Below, piece after piece: positions 37,931 to 46,258 of a stretch of DNA of 64,000 bases. Made by a program: the position numbers and the translations under genes. A model generated the notes under the pieces. That model was not told the origin of the DNA and did no database searches. It saw only the letters and a list, made by a program, of their open reading frames with translations. The stretch lies in the NCBI GenBank assembly GCA_007858575.1, contig CP042279.1, positions 4,218,501 through 4,282,500 of the forward strand, in the 5' to 3' direction. The first letter of the stretch is position 1, and each line of letters begins with the position of its first letter. This DNA comes from Streptomyces sp. WAC08241. GTDB taxonomy: Bacteria > Actinomycetota > Actinomycetes > Streptomycetales > Streptomycetaceae.

Positions 37931-38938
37931 ATGCGGCGTTACGGCAAGCACACCGACGAGGACGACATCCGCCAGCGGCCCAACCGCAAGGGGACCCGTC
38001 CCCGGACCAGCATCCGGCCGAAGCACGAGGACGCCGTCGAGGGCATGGTCCTCACCGTCGACCGGGGCCGGCTCACCTGTCTGGTCGGCGACCGGCCCGT
38101 GACGGCGATGAAGGCGCGCGAGCTGGCCGCAAGGCCGCCGTGGTCGGCGACCGGGTGTCGCTGGTGGGCGACCTGTCCGGCGAGAGGGACACCCTCGCCC
38201 GGATCGTGCGGATCGGGGAGCGCTCTCGGTGCTGCGCCGCACGGCCGACGACGACGACCCGTACGAGCGGGTGGTCGTCGCCAACGCCGACCAGTTGGCG
38301 ATCGTCACCGCGCTCGCCGACCCGAGCCGCGGCCCCGGCTGATCGACCGCTGTCTGGTCGCCGCGTACGACGGCGGCCTCTCCCCGCTCCTCGTGCTCAC
38401 CAAGTCGGACCTGGCGTCGCCGGACGCGCTCCTGGAGATGTACGGGGCGCTGGGCGTGCCGCACGTGGTGACCACCCGGGACGAGTTCGTCGACGGGGCC
38501 GCCGCCGAGCGGGTGCGCGAGCACCTCAAGGGCCGTACCACCGCGTTCGTGGGGCACTCCGGCGTCGGCAAGACGACCCTCGTCAACGCCCTGGTGCCGC
38601 CGGAGCGGCGGCGCACCACCGGCGTGGTGAACGCGGTCACGGGCCGCGGCCGGCACACCACGACCTCGGCGCTCGCCCTGCCGCTCGACGACGAGGAGGG
38701 CGGCTGGGTGATCGACACCCCGGGCGTGCGCTCCTTCGGCCTGAACCACGTCGACCCGTCCCGGGTGATCCTCGCCTTCCCCGACCTCGTGCCGGGCACG
38801 GAGAACTGCCCGCGCGTGCAGCCACGACGAGCCGGACTGCGCCCTGGACGCGTACGTGGCGGAGGGACACGCCGATCCGGCGCGCCTCGTCTCGCTGCGG
38901 CGGCTCCTGGCCACCAGGGAGCGGCGCGAGGGGACTGA
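37931..38938 (+). CDS. rsgA: Ribosome small subunit-dependent GTPase A
   Basis: About 337 residues. An N-terminal OB-fold (MVLTVDRGRLTCLVGDRP) precedes a circularly permuted GTPase. VLTKSDLAS is G4, FVGHSGVGKTTLVNALVP is the P-loop (G1), and WVIDTPGVRSFGL is G3. A C-terminal zinc finger should follow, where SHDEPDCALD is visible after repair. RsgA checks 30S subunit maturation. Frame changes occur near 38130, 38220, 38325, 38815 and 38930; the last brings the stop to 38936-38938. It is three bases downstream of aroA. Confidence 0.92.
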   Translation: MRRYGKHTDEDDIRQRPNRKGTRPRTSIRPKHEDAVEGMVLTVDRGRLTCLVGDRPVTAMKARELAARPPWSATGCRWWATCPARGTPSPGSCGSGSALGAAPHGRRRRPVRAGGRRQRRPVGDRHRARRPEPRPRLIDRCLVAAYDGGLSPLLVLTKSDLASPDALLEMYGALGVPHVVTTRDEFVDGAAAERVREHLKGRTTAFVGHSGVGKTTLVNALVPPERRRTTGVVNAVTGRGRHTTTSALALPLDDEEGGWVIDTPGVRSFGLNHVDPSRVILAFPDLVPGTENCPRVQPRRAGLRPGRVRGGGTRRSGAPRLAAAAPGHQGAARGD

Positions 38939-38981
38939 GACGCGGGAGGACCGAGACGCGAGGGGGCCGAGCCGTCCGCGT

Positions 38982-39012
38982 TTGCGCCCGTTCGGTACAG
39001 GCAGTGCATAAT
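38982..39012 (+). promoter_or_regulatory. Possible promoter of the SMR gene
   Basis: TTGCGC (38982-38987) and CATAAT (39007-39012) are separated by 19 bases, slightly long for a vegetative promoter. The site stands 50 bases before the SMR start, whose ribosome site is GGGAGG. Confidence 0.35.
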
Positions 39013-39061
39013 CGCACCAAGTGCGACGAAGCAGTCACCGACGGCGTGGGAGGCACTGACG

Positions 39062-39384
39062 ATGGCGTGGCTGCTGGTGGTGGTGGCCGGGTTCCTGGAA
39101 ACGGGCTTCGCGGTCTGCCTCAAGCTCTCGCACGGATTCACGCGCCTGTGGCCGACGATCGCCTTCGCCTCCTTCGCCCTGGGCAGCTTCGGACTGCTCA
39201 CGCTGGCGCTGCGGAAGCTCGACGTGGGTCCGGCGTACGCGGTGTGGACGGGGATCGGCGCGGCCGGGACCGCGATCTACGGCATGGTCTTCCTGGGGAC
39301 GTGGTCTCCACGCTCAAGATCGTCTCGATCACCCTGGTGATCGTGGGCGTCATCGGGCTCCAGCTCTCCGGCTCCGCGCACTGA
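39062..39384 (+). CDS. SMR-family multidrug efflux protein
   Basis: About 107 residues with four membrane helices, the size of the family. MAWLLVVVAGFLETGFAV includes the essential Glu13. VGPAYAVWTGIGAAGTAIYG is the signature of helix 3, and LKIVSITLVIVGVIGLQL is helix 4. It would export cationic drugs or guanidinium in exchange for protons. ATG 39062 follows GGGAGG. One frame change lies near 39295, before VVSTLKI. A TetR gene is convergent and may control it. Confidence 0.9.
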
Positions 39385-39938
39385 CCCTCCGCCCTCCGCT
39401 CCCCCGCGGCCGTTCCGTACGGCACCGGGGGCGCGACGACGTGGCTGAGGGCGGTCCTGACGGCGAGTTCGCACCCCGCCGCCCACCGCTCGTCCGCGCA
39501 GGCCACGACGGCCGCCACCAGCTCCCCCGGCGCGGGCGGCCCCGCGTCGGCGCGGCGCTGGGCGGGGACGGCCGCGGGCCGGGCGCCCGGTCTGGCCGGC
39601 CGGGGCGCCGGGAGCCGTGCGTCCCAGGCGCCGGTGAGCAGGGCCCGCAGGACCGGCCGGGCGGCGGCCCGGACCACGATCCACTCGGCGAGGGCGGCGA
39701 GGGTCCGGCCGGGCGGACCCGGGACGGCGAGCAGTTTCCGGACGCCCTGGAGGTAGGCGTCGGCCTCCCTGCGCACGAGCGCGCGGGCGAGCCCGTCCTT
39801 GCTGCCGAACTCGTTGTAGAGGGTCTGCCGGGAGACCCGGGCGGCGGCGGCGAGGTCGGCCATCCGCACGGCGGACCACGGCCGGTGCGCGAGCGCGGCG
39901 AGCGCCGCGTCGAGCAGGGCCTCGCGGGCAGTCGGCAT
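39385..39938 (-). CDS. TetR/AcrR family transcriptional regulator (3-prime end uncertain)
   Basis: About 185-195 residues. The HTH lies in RMADLAAAARVSRQTLYNEF after the helix REALLDAALAALAHRP. A ligand-binding domain follows (PPGRTLAALAEWIVVRAAAR). ATG 39938 has GGGAGG upstream. The reading frame as given stays open to 39198, inside the convergent SMR gene, which is unlikely. A base error near the C-terminus (around 39390-39420) probably hides the true stop, so the listed left end is an estimate. It may regulate the SMR pump. Confidence 0.72.
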
Positions 39939-40094
39939 CGGTGCCTCCCGGGCCGTACGGTTCGGTGCGGGGTCCGGCACGCTCCGTGCGCGGGCCCGTA
40001 CACAGCGTCGGCAGGCGTGCGCGCGCTGTCAAGGAGCCGGGGCGTCCGCGGACGGTTCCGCCGACCGCGATCACCCGGGGATAGAGTGCTGGCC

Positions 40095-40904
40095 ATGGCC
40101 GATTACCACGATGACCTGCGCCTCGCCCACGTCCTCGCCGACGCCGCCGACGCGGCCACCATGGACTGCTTCAGGCGCTCGACCTCAAGGTCGAGACGAA
40201 GCCGGACATGACCCCGGTGAGCGAGGCCGACAAGGCGGCGGAGGAGCTGATCCGCGGTCAGCTCAGCGGGCCAGGCCGCGCGACGCGATCCTGGGCGAGG
40301 AGTACGGCGTGGAGGGCTCGGGCCCGCGCCGCTGGGTGATCGACCCGATCGACGGGACGAAGAACTACGTGCGCGGGGTGCCGGTCTGGGCGACCCTGAT
40401 CGCGCTGATGGAGGCTGGGGAGACCGGCTTCCAGCCGGTGGTGGGCGTGGTGTCGGCCCCGGCGCTCGGCCGCCGCTGGTGGGCGGCGAAGGGCCTCGGG
40501 GCGTACACGGGCCGCAGCCTGGCCTCGGCGTCCCGGATCGGGGTCTCGAAGGTCGCCTCCTGGCGGACGCCTCGTTCGCGTACTCCTCGCTGAGCGGCTG
40601 GGAGGAGCGGGGCCGCCTCGACGGCTTCCTGGACCTCACGCGCGCGTGCTGGCGGACGCGGGCGTACGGCGACTTCTGGCCGTACATGATGGTCGCGGAG
40701 GGCTCCGTGGACATCTGCGCGGAGCCGGAGCTGTCGCTGTGGGACATGGCGGCGGTATCGATCGTGGTCCAGGAGGCCGGCGGCACATACACGGGCCTGG
40801 ACGGGCGGCACGGGCCGCACAGCGGGAACGCGGCGGCCTCCAACGGCCTCCTGCACGGCGAGCTGCTCGCGTACCTGAACCAGCGGGCGCCCGAGGAGGG
40901 CTGA
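40095..40904 (+). CDS. hisN: Histidinol-phosphatase / inositol monophosphatase family enzyme
   Basis: About 270 residues. TPVSEADKAAEELIR, GEEYGVEGSGPRRWVIDPID and DPIDGTKNYVRGVPVWATLI are the three metal-binding motifs. FWPYMMVAEGSVDI and LSLWDMAAVSIVVQEAGG form the C-terminal lobe. It is likely the IMPase-type histidinol-phosphatase of histidine synthesis used in actinobacteria, since it matches HisN more than SuhB; inositol phosphatase activity remains possible. Frame changes occur near 40165, 40268 and 40555. The stop lies inside the first unit of a tandem repeat array. Confidence 0.88.
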
Positions 40905-41040
40905 CCGCTCCTCAGGAGGGGCCGGCCGGGCCCCGGGGAGGGCTGACCGCTCCTCAGGGCGGCCGGGCCCCGGGGAGGGCTGACCACCCCTCAGGAGGGC
41001 CGACCGGGCCTCGGGAAGGGCCGACTACCCTCAGGGAGGG
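40895..41040. repeat. Tandem repeats (37-42 bp) reiterating the hisN 3-prime end
   Basis: Units 40895-40936, 40937-40973, 40974-41014 and a partial one at 41015-41040 share GGAGGGCTGACC, CCTCAGG and GGCCGGGCC. The first unit contains the hisN stop codon (GGCTGACC), and the TGA is repeated in the next two units. Confidence 0.88.
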
Positions 41041-41181
41041 GGCCCGGCGCTCCCGGACACCCCGGCGCGCTCCCGACGGCGCCTCGCGCGCCCCCTTGTC
41101 GGCCTCCTCCCCGGTGCCACTCTGAGACTCCCCCACTTGTGAACTTGTGAAAGAGTTCTCGAACCGGAGGTGGTCCCTTCC

Positions 41182-41583
41182 ATGCTCGTCCGCGACGCCA
41201 TGAGTCCCGTGACCCTCACCATCGGCCCGGCCCACACCCTCCGCCAGGCGGCACGACTGATGTCGGCGCGCCGCGTCGGCGCCGCCGTCGTCCAGGACGG
41301 GGATTCCGGCGGCATCGGCATCCTCACCGAGCGCGACATCCTCGACGCCGTCGGCGCCGACCGTAACCCCGACCACGAGACCGCCGACGCCCACACCACC
41401 CGGGACGTCGTCTTCGCCGCGCCCACCTGGACGCTCGCGGAGGCGGCCGAGGCCATGACCCGCGGAGGCTTCCGCCACCTGGTCGTCCTCGACGACCACG
41501 GGCCGGTCGGGATCGTCTCCGTGCGCGACATCGTGCGCTGCTGGATCCCGGTGCACAGCGCCGGTGCCGGCGCCGCCGCCTGA
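41182..41583 (+). CDS. CBS-domain pair protein
   Basis: An intact protein of 133 residues made of two CBS motifs. MLVRDAMSPVTLTIGPAH and VGAAVVQDGDSGGIGILTER form the first; TTRDVVFAAPTWTLAEAAE and LVVLDDHGPVGIVSVRD the second. Such domains sense adenine nucleotides, but the partner is unknown. ATG 41182 lies 11 bases after GGAGG; a GTG at 41170 is the alternative. It converges on the catalase gene. Confidence 0.9.
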   Translation: MLVRDAMSPVTLTIGPAHTLRQAARLMSARRVGAAVVQDGDSGGIGILTERDILDAVGADRNPDHETADAHTTRDVVFAAPTWTLAEAAEAMTRGGFRHLVVLDDHGPVGIVSVRDIVRCWIPVHSAGAGAAA

Positions 41584-41657
41584 GCACGTGCGAGCGGGCC
41601 GGCCCCTTCCCGTACGGATACGGGCGGGCCGGCCCTCCTCTCCCCGGCAGGCCGCCG

Positions 41658-43120
41658 TCAGCCGCGCAGGGCCTGGACCGCGGTCTCCAGCCGCTTGCCG
41701 AAGTCTCCGTCCGCGCTGCGGAGGTTGTCGATCGCCCGCTCGGCGATGTCGTCGCGCGAGACCTTGGCGATGGAGCCCGCCAGGTTCTCGACGAGGCGGC
41801 CCTTCTCGTCCTCGGACATCAGGCGGTAGAGGTTCCCCGCCTGCGTGAAGTCGTCGTCCTCGGCGTGGAGCGGGCGGCGTGGTCGCCGGTGGAGCCCGCG
41901 ACCGGGACCGGCTGCCACAGCGGACGGCCGGTCTGCCGCGGGCCGCCGAAGCTGTTCGGCTCGTAGTTCTTCGCGCCGCCGTGGCGGCCGTCGTAGAGGA
42001 ACCCGTCGCGCGCGTTCGTGCGCGCCTCGGTGGCGTGCGGGCGGTTCACCGGCAGGTGGTCGGCGTTGATGCCGACGCGGTAGCGGTGGGCGTCGCCGTA
42101 GGCGAAGAGGCGGCCCTGGAGCATCTTGTCGGGGACGGACCGATGCCCGGCACGAAGTGCGCGGGGCTGAAGATCGACTGCTCGACCTCGGCGAAGACGT
42201 TCTCCGGGTTGCGGTTGAGCTCAGCTTGCCGATCTCGATCGGCGGGTAGTCCTCGTGCGGCCACACCTTGGTGAGGTCGAACGGGTTGAAGCGGTAGGCC
42301 GCCGCCTCGGCTGCGGGCATGATCTGGACCTGCACGGTCCAGCTCGGGAAGTCGCCGCGCTCGACGGCCTCGCGCAGGTCGCGCTGGTGCGAGTCGGGGT
42401 CCTCGCCGGCGAGCCGGTCGGCCTCGGCCCGGGTGAGGTTCTTGATGCCCTGGTCGGTCTTGAAGTGGTACTTGACCCAGAAGACCTCGCCGGCCTCGTT
42501 GTTCCACTGGTACGTGTGCGAGCCGTAGCCGTTCATGTGGCGGTACGAGGCGGGGATGCCGCGGTCGCCGAAGAGCCAGGTGACCTGGTGGGTCGACTCC
42601 GGGGAGAGGCCCCAGAAGTCCCAGACGTTGTCCGGCTCCTGGGAGCCGGTGTACGGGTCGCGCTTCTGGGTGTGGATGAAGTCGGGGAACTTGACGGCGT
42701 CCCTGACGAAGAAGACCGGTGTTGTTGCCGACGAGGTCATAATTGCCCTCCTCGGTGTAGAACTTCAGCGCCCAGCCGCGCGGGTCCCGGACCGCGTCGG
42801 CCGCGCCGAGGTTGCCCGCGACGGTGGAGAAGCGCAGGAAGGTCTCGGTCTCCTTGCCGACCTCGGAGAGGAACGCGGCGCGTCCACCGCGAGACGTCCC
42901 GGGTCACGGTGAAGGTGCCGTAGGCGCCCGCCCCGCGCGCGTGGACCACGCGCTCCGGGATGCGCTCGCGGTTGAAGCGGGCGAGCTTCTCCAGGAGGAG
43001 CTGGTCCTGGAGGAGGACCGGTCCGCCGACGCCCGCGGTCTCGCTGTTCTGGTTGTCGGCGACCGGAGCCCCGGCCTCCGTGGTGAGCGGTCCCTGCGTC
43101 ACGTGCGCCTCCTGCGTCAT
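41658..43120 (-). CDS. katA: Monofunctional heme catalase
   Basis: About 487 residues decomposing hydrogen peroxide. The active-site His segment is RVVHARGAGAYGTFTVT, followed by the Asn segment FSTVAGNLGAADAVRDPRG and FYTEEGNYDLVGNN. The heme-proximal Tyr region is RLFAYGDAHRYRVG. PDFIHTQKRDP and HTYQWNNEAGEVFWVKYHF lie between. ATG 43120 starts MTQEAHVTQG. Frame changes at about 42890, 42720, 42220, 42140 and 41870 break the gene. The divergent Fur-type regulator and the palindrome between them suggest peroxide-responsive repression. Confidence 0.93.
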
Positions 43121-43183
43121 GCCTGTGTCCCGTCTCCGGCCCGCCCCTCGTGGGCCGCGGCCAGTGCCGAGCCCGATCCTACA

Positions 43184-43198
43184 TTGGACAAAGTCCAA
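43184..43198. promoter_or_regulatory. Operator TTGGACAAAGTCCAA between catalase and Fur genes
   Basis: Six-base perfect arms TTGGAC and GTCCAA with a 3-base centre lie 64 bases from both starts. A related degenerate copy, TCCAAAGT, follows at about 43211. The location and AT-rich context fit a binding site for the divergent Fur/PerR-type regulator. Confidence 0.7.
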
Positions 43199-43261
43199 GT
43201 CAACTTCAGATCCAAAGTCACACTTGTTCGCGATCTTGTCACCGACTGTTAGGCTGGCCCT

Positions 43262-43682
43262 CATGAGCGACCTGTTGGAACGACTGCGCGGACGTGGCTG
43301 GCGCATGACCGCGCAGCGGCGCGTCGTGGCCGAAGTCCTCGACGGGGACCACGTCCACCTGACCGCCGACGAGGTCCACGCGCGCGCCGTGACGCGGCTG
43401 CCGGAGATCTCGCGCGCGACCGTCTACAACACGCTGGGCGAGATGGTCACCCTCGGCGAGGTCATCGAGGTGGCCACCGACGGGCGCGCCAAGCGGTACG
43501 ACCCGAACGCCCACCGCCCGCACCAGCACCTGGTCTGCGGCCGGTGCGGCGCGATCCGCGACGTGCACCCGGGCGGCGACCCGCTGGCGGACCTGCCGGA
43601 CAGCGAGCGCTTCGGCTTCACGATCTCCGAGGTCGAGGTCACGTACCGGGGCGTCTGCCCGAGCTGCGCCACGACGGCCTGA
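43262..43682 (+). CDS. Fur-family (PerR/CatR-like) metalloregulator
   Basis: An intact 139-residue protein. The winged HTH covers MTAQRRVVAEVLDGDHVHLT and EISRATVYNTLGEMVTLGEV. The metal-binding domain has HRPHQHLVCGRCGAIRDVH and a second CxxC in GVCPSCATTA, which together form the structural zinc site. It probably represses the adjacent catalase gene and is inactivated by peroxide-driven oxidation. ATG 43262 begins MSDLLERLRGRG. A hairpin terminator follows directly. Confidence 0.93.
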
Positions 43683-43692
43683 CCCGAACGCG

Positions 43693-43718
43693 AGAAGCCC
43701 CGCTCCGGCGGGGCTTCT
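43693..43718 (+). terminator. Terminator of the Fur gene
   Basis: Arms AGAAGCCCCGC and GCGGGGCTTCT around TCCG are followed by TCG. A partial copy of the right arm with its flank (GGGGGCTTCTTCGTGAC) recurs 20 bases downstream at about 43737-43752. Confidence 0.85.
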
Positions 43719-43767
43719 TCGTGACACGGTCCGGCGGGGGCTTCTTCGTGACCCGGTCCGGATACGA

Positions 43768-43806
43768 CGAAGGCCCGGATCCGAGTGCATCGGATCCGGG
43801 CCTTCG
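43768..43806. terminator. 17-bp terminator hairpin after the first tRNA-fMet
   Basis: Perfect arms (43768-43784 and 43790-43806, CGAAGGCCCGGATCCGA and complement) around GTGCA end the minus-strand tRNA transcript 13 bases beyond its 3-prime end. Confidence 0.88.
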
Positions 43807-43818
43807 TTTGCTACTGAG

Positions 43819-43892
43819 TAGCGGGGACAGGATTTGAACCTGCGACCTCTGGGTTATGAGCCCAGCGAGCTACCGAGCTGCTCCACCCCGCG
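43819..43892 (-). tRNA. Initiator tRNA-fMet (CAT)
   Basis: A 74-base cloverleaf. The acceptor strand begins CGCGGGG, with an unpaired first base against position 72, the initiator hallmark. The anticodon arm is CTGGG-CTCATAA-CCCAG with the three G:C pairs of initiators. The T-loop is GGTTCAAATCC. No CCA is encoded. A TAAGGT -10 box lies at 43905-43910. A second copy lies at 46128-46201. Confidence 0.95.
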
Positions 43893-43966
43893 TCGGTGAA
43901 CCCAACCTTACGGCTCCTCCGTCACCAGCGCAAATCCGTTAACGCCCGCCGCCCCCGGCCCCGCCG

Positions 43967-45923
43967 TCACGCGGTGAGTTCCTGGTGCAGCGCCTCGCTC
44001 AGCCGCGCCGCCCGCTCGGCGACCTCCGCCGGGCCCAGCTCCACCGCGCGGGCGCACCAGCGGCGCCCCTCGGTGAGCTCGCCCCGGCGCGCCGCGAGCA
44101 GCGCGAGCCGGAGCGCCGCCCGGCCGTGGCCGGCCCGGGCGGCCCGGGTCCACCACAGGGACGCCTCCCGCTCGCTGCCCTCGCGGGCGAGGAGCAGGCC
44201 CAGGTTGAAGGCGCCGTTGCGGCTGCCCGCCTCGGCGGCCTCGCGGTACCAGCGGTCGGCTCTCCGCCAGGTCGCCGCGCGCGGCGGCGAGCATCCCGAC
44301 CCGCACCTGGGCGCGCCGGTGGCCCTGCCGGGCGGCCCGCTCGTACCACTCCTCGCACTCGCTCTTCTCCTCGCGGGAGGCACCGAGCACGGCGGGGCCG
44401 GGCTCGGGGCGGCGCGCGTCGAGCACCGAGGCGAGCCGGAAGGCGGCCTCGGCGCTGCTGCCGCCCGCCGCGCACCGCAGGTGCCGCTCGGCGGTCAGTT
44501 CGTCGCCGTCGCGCAGGGCGGCGATGCCGACCTGGAGGGCGGCCTCGGTGTGCCCGGCGGCGGCGGCCCGCTCGTACCAGACGAGGGCCGTGCGGTCGTC
44601 GTCGCGGCCCGCGTGCAGGATGCCCAGGTTGAAGGCGGCGTCCACGCTGCCGGCCTCGGCGGCCTTGGAGAACCACGGCTCGGCGCCGTTCGCGTCGCCG
44701 GCCTGGAGGAGCAGCACGGCGAGCGCGTTGGCCGCCTCGCGGTGGCCCGCGTAGGCGGCCCGCCGGTACCACTGCTCGGCCTGCGGGATGCGGTCCTGGG
44801 CGGCACAGAGCAGCCCGAGGTTGTAGGCGCCGTTGACGTCTCCGGCGTCCGTGGCGGCCCGGTACCAGCGCTCGGCGGTCTGCTGCTCGCCCCGGGCCGC
44901 GTGCAGGGCCCCCAGGGCGTTGGCGGCGTTGCCGTCGCCGTCCTGGGCGGCCCGCAGCCACCACACGGCGGCGCTCTCCTCGTCGCCCGCGTCGCGGAGC
45001 AGGAAGCCGAGCGCGCAGGCGGCCCTGGCCTCGCCCTCCTTGGCGGAGCTGAGGTACCAGCGGCCGGCCTCCTTCAGCTCGCCGCGCTGCTCCAGGAGGA
45101 CCCCGAGGTGGAGCGCGGCCCGCCGGTGCCCGCGCGCGGCGGCCTGCCGGAACCACTGCTCGGCCTCGGCGAGTTCGCCCACGGGCTCGGCGGCCGGGCC
45201 GTCCGGCGCGACGCCGGGGCCGCCCCCGCGGCGCCCCTGACGGCCTCGGGGACCGGGAGCCGGGTGCCGGTGGCGTGCGGGCCGCGGGGCGTCTCGGTGG
45301 CGCGCCGCTCCAGGGCCATGGCGAGCCGGTAGGCGGCCTCGCGGTGCCCCTGCTCCGCGGCGGCGCGCAGCCAGCGCTCGGCGCCGACGTCGCCGCGGTG
45401 CTCCAGGAGGTCGGCGAGGGCGTACGCGCCGAGGGCGTGGCCCTGCTCGGCGGCCTGGCGCAGCCAGTACTCCGCGGCGGGCTCGTCGCCGCGCTCGCGG
45501 TGGTGGCGGCCGAGCGCGTGGGCGGCGGGGCGGAGCCGGCGACGGCGGCGACCCGCCACCAGCCGGCGGCCTCGTCGGCGTAGCCGCGCTGGTGCAGCAG
45601 GACGCCCAGGTTGTTGGCGGCGGCCCGGTCCCCTCGGCGGTGGCGGCGCGCAGGTAGGGCTCGGCGCCGTCGAGGTCGCCGCGGCGCAGCAGCATGGCGC
45701 CGAGGGCGCTGATCGAGGCGAGGTCGCCGCGCTCGGCGGCGCGGCGGTGCCGGGCCTCGGTCTCCGTCTCGTTCTCGGTGTCGGCATCGGCCACGGCGGT
45801 GGTGCCGAGGACTGGGTCGGCGGCCCCCGCCGCCTCGATGATCTCGTCCGCGGCATTCCTGGCATGCCGCTGCACAAACCGCCCTGTCTCCAACAGAGTT
45901 GCCCTGTCCCCCATAAATACCAT
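43967..45923 (-). CDS. Sel1/TPR-repeat protein
   Basis: About 650 residues, nearly all Sel1-like repeats of about 36 residues with the pattern A-x-x-G-x-x-x-A-x-x-x-L-G. Examples are ARAACALGFLLRDAGDEESA, GNAANALGALHAARGEQQTA and VNGAYNLGLLCAAQDRIPQA; more than a dozen copies can be counted. The N-terminus (MGDRATLLETGRFVQ) is not repetitive. Such solenoids are scaffolds for protein contacts; the partner is unknown. ATG 45923 or 45914 are the candidate starts. Frame changes lie near 45630, 45530, 45190 and 44260. Two identical tRNA genes flank it. Confidence 0.85.
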
Positions 45924-46085
45924 CGTCGCACCACCCGCCACCCGAGCACACCTGGTAAACCGCAGCCAGTGAGGTCACTCAGCGTTTTGTCGACATGCCC
46001 ACAGAGAGACAAGTCAAACACGACTCACGCCAACTCGCCCCTTCCCTACCGCTCTTCGGTACCCCCTGGCACGTCGACACGACGA

Positions 46086-46111
46086 GGCCCGGATCCTTAT
46101 GGATCCGGGCC
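46086..46111. terminator. Terminator hairpin after the second tRNA-fMet
   Basis: Arms GGCCCGGATCC and GGATCCGGGCC enclose TTAT, 16 bases beyond the tRNA 3-prime end. The sequence resembles the terminator after the first copy. Confidence 0.85.
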
Positions 46112-46127
46112 CTCGTTTGCCACAGAG

Positions 46128-46201
46128 TAGCGGGGACAGGATTTGAACCTGCGACCTCTGGGTTATGAGCCCAGCGAGCTACCGAGCTGCTCCACCCCGC
46201 G
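46128..46201 (-). tRNA. Initiator tRNA-fMet (CAT), second copy
   Basis: Identical over all 74 bases to the copy at 43819-43892, plus a few flanking bases on each side. The promoter region differs: TACTGT or GATACT near 46213-46220 is the likely -10 box. It is transcribed from its own start. Confidence 0.95.
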
Positions 46202-46258
46202 TCGGTGACGTAACAGTATCACGACGCGGAGGTGGAAAACCTCAGGTCAGCCGCCTGC

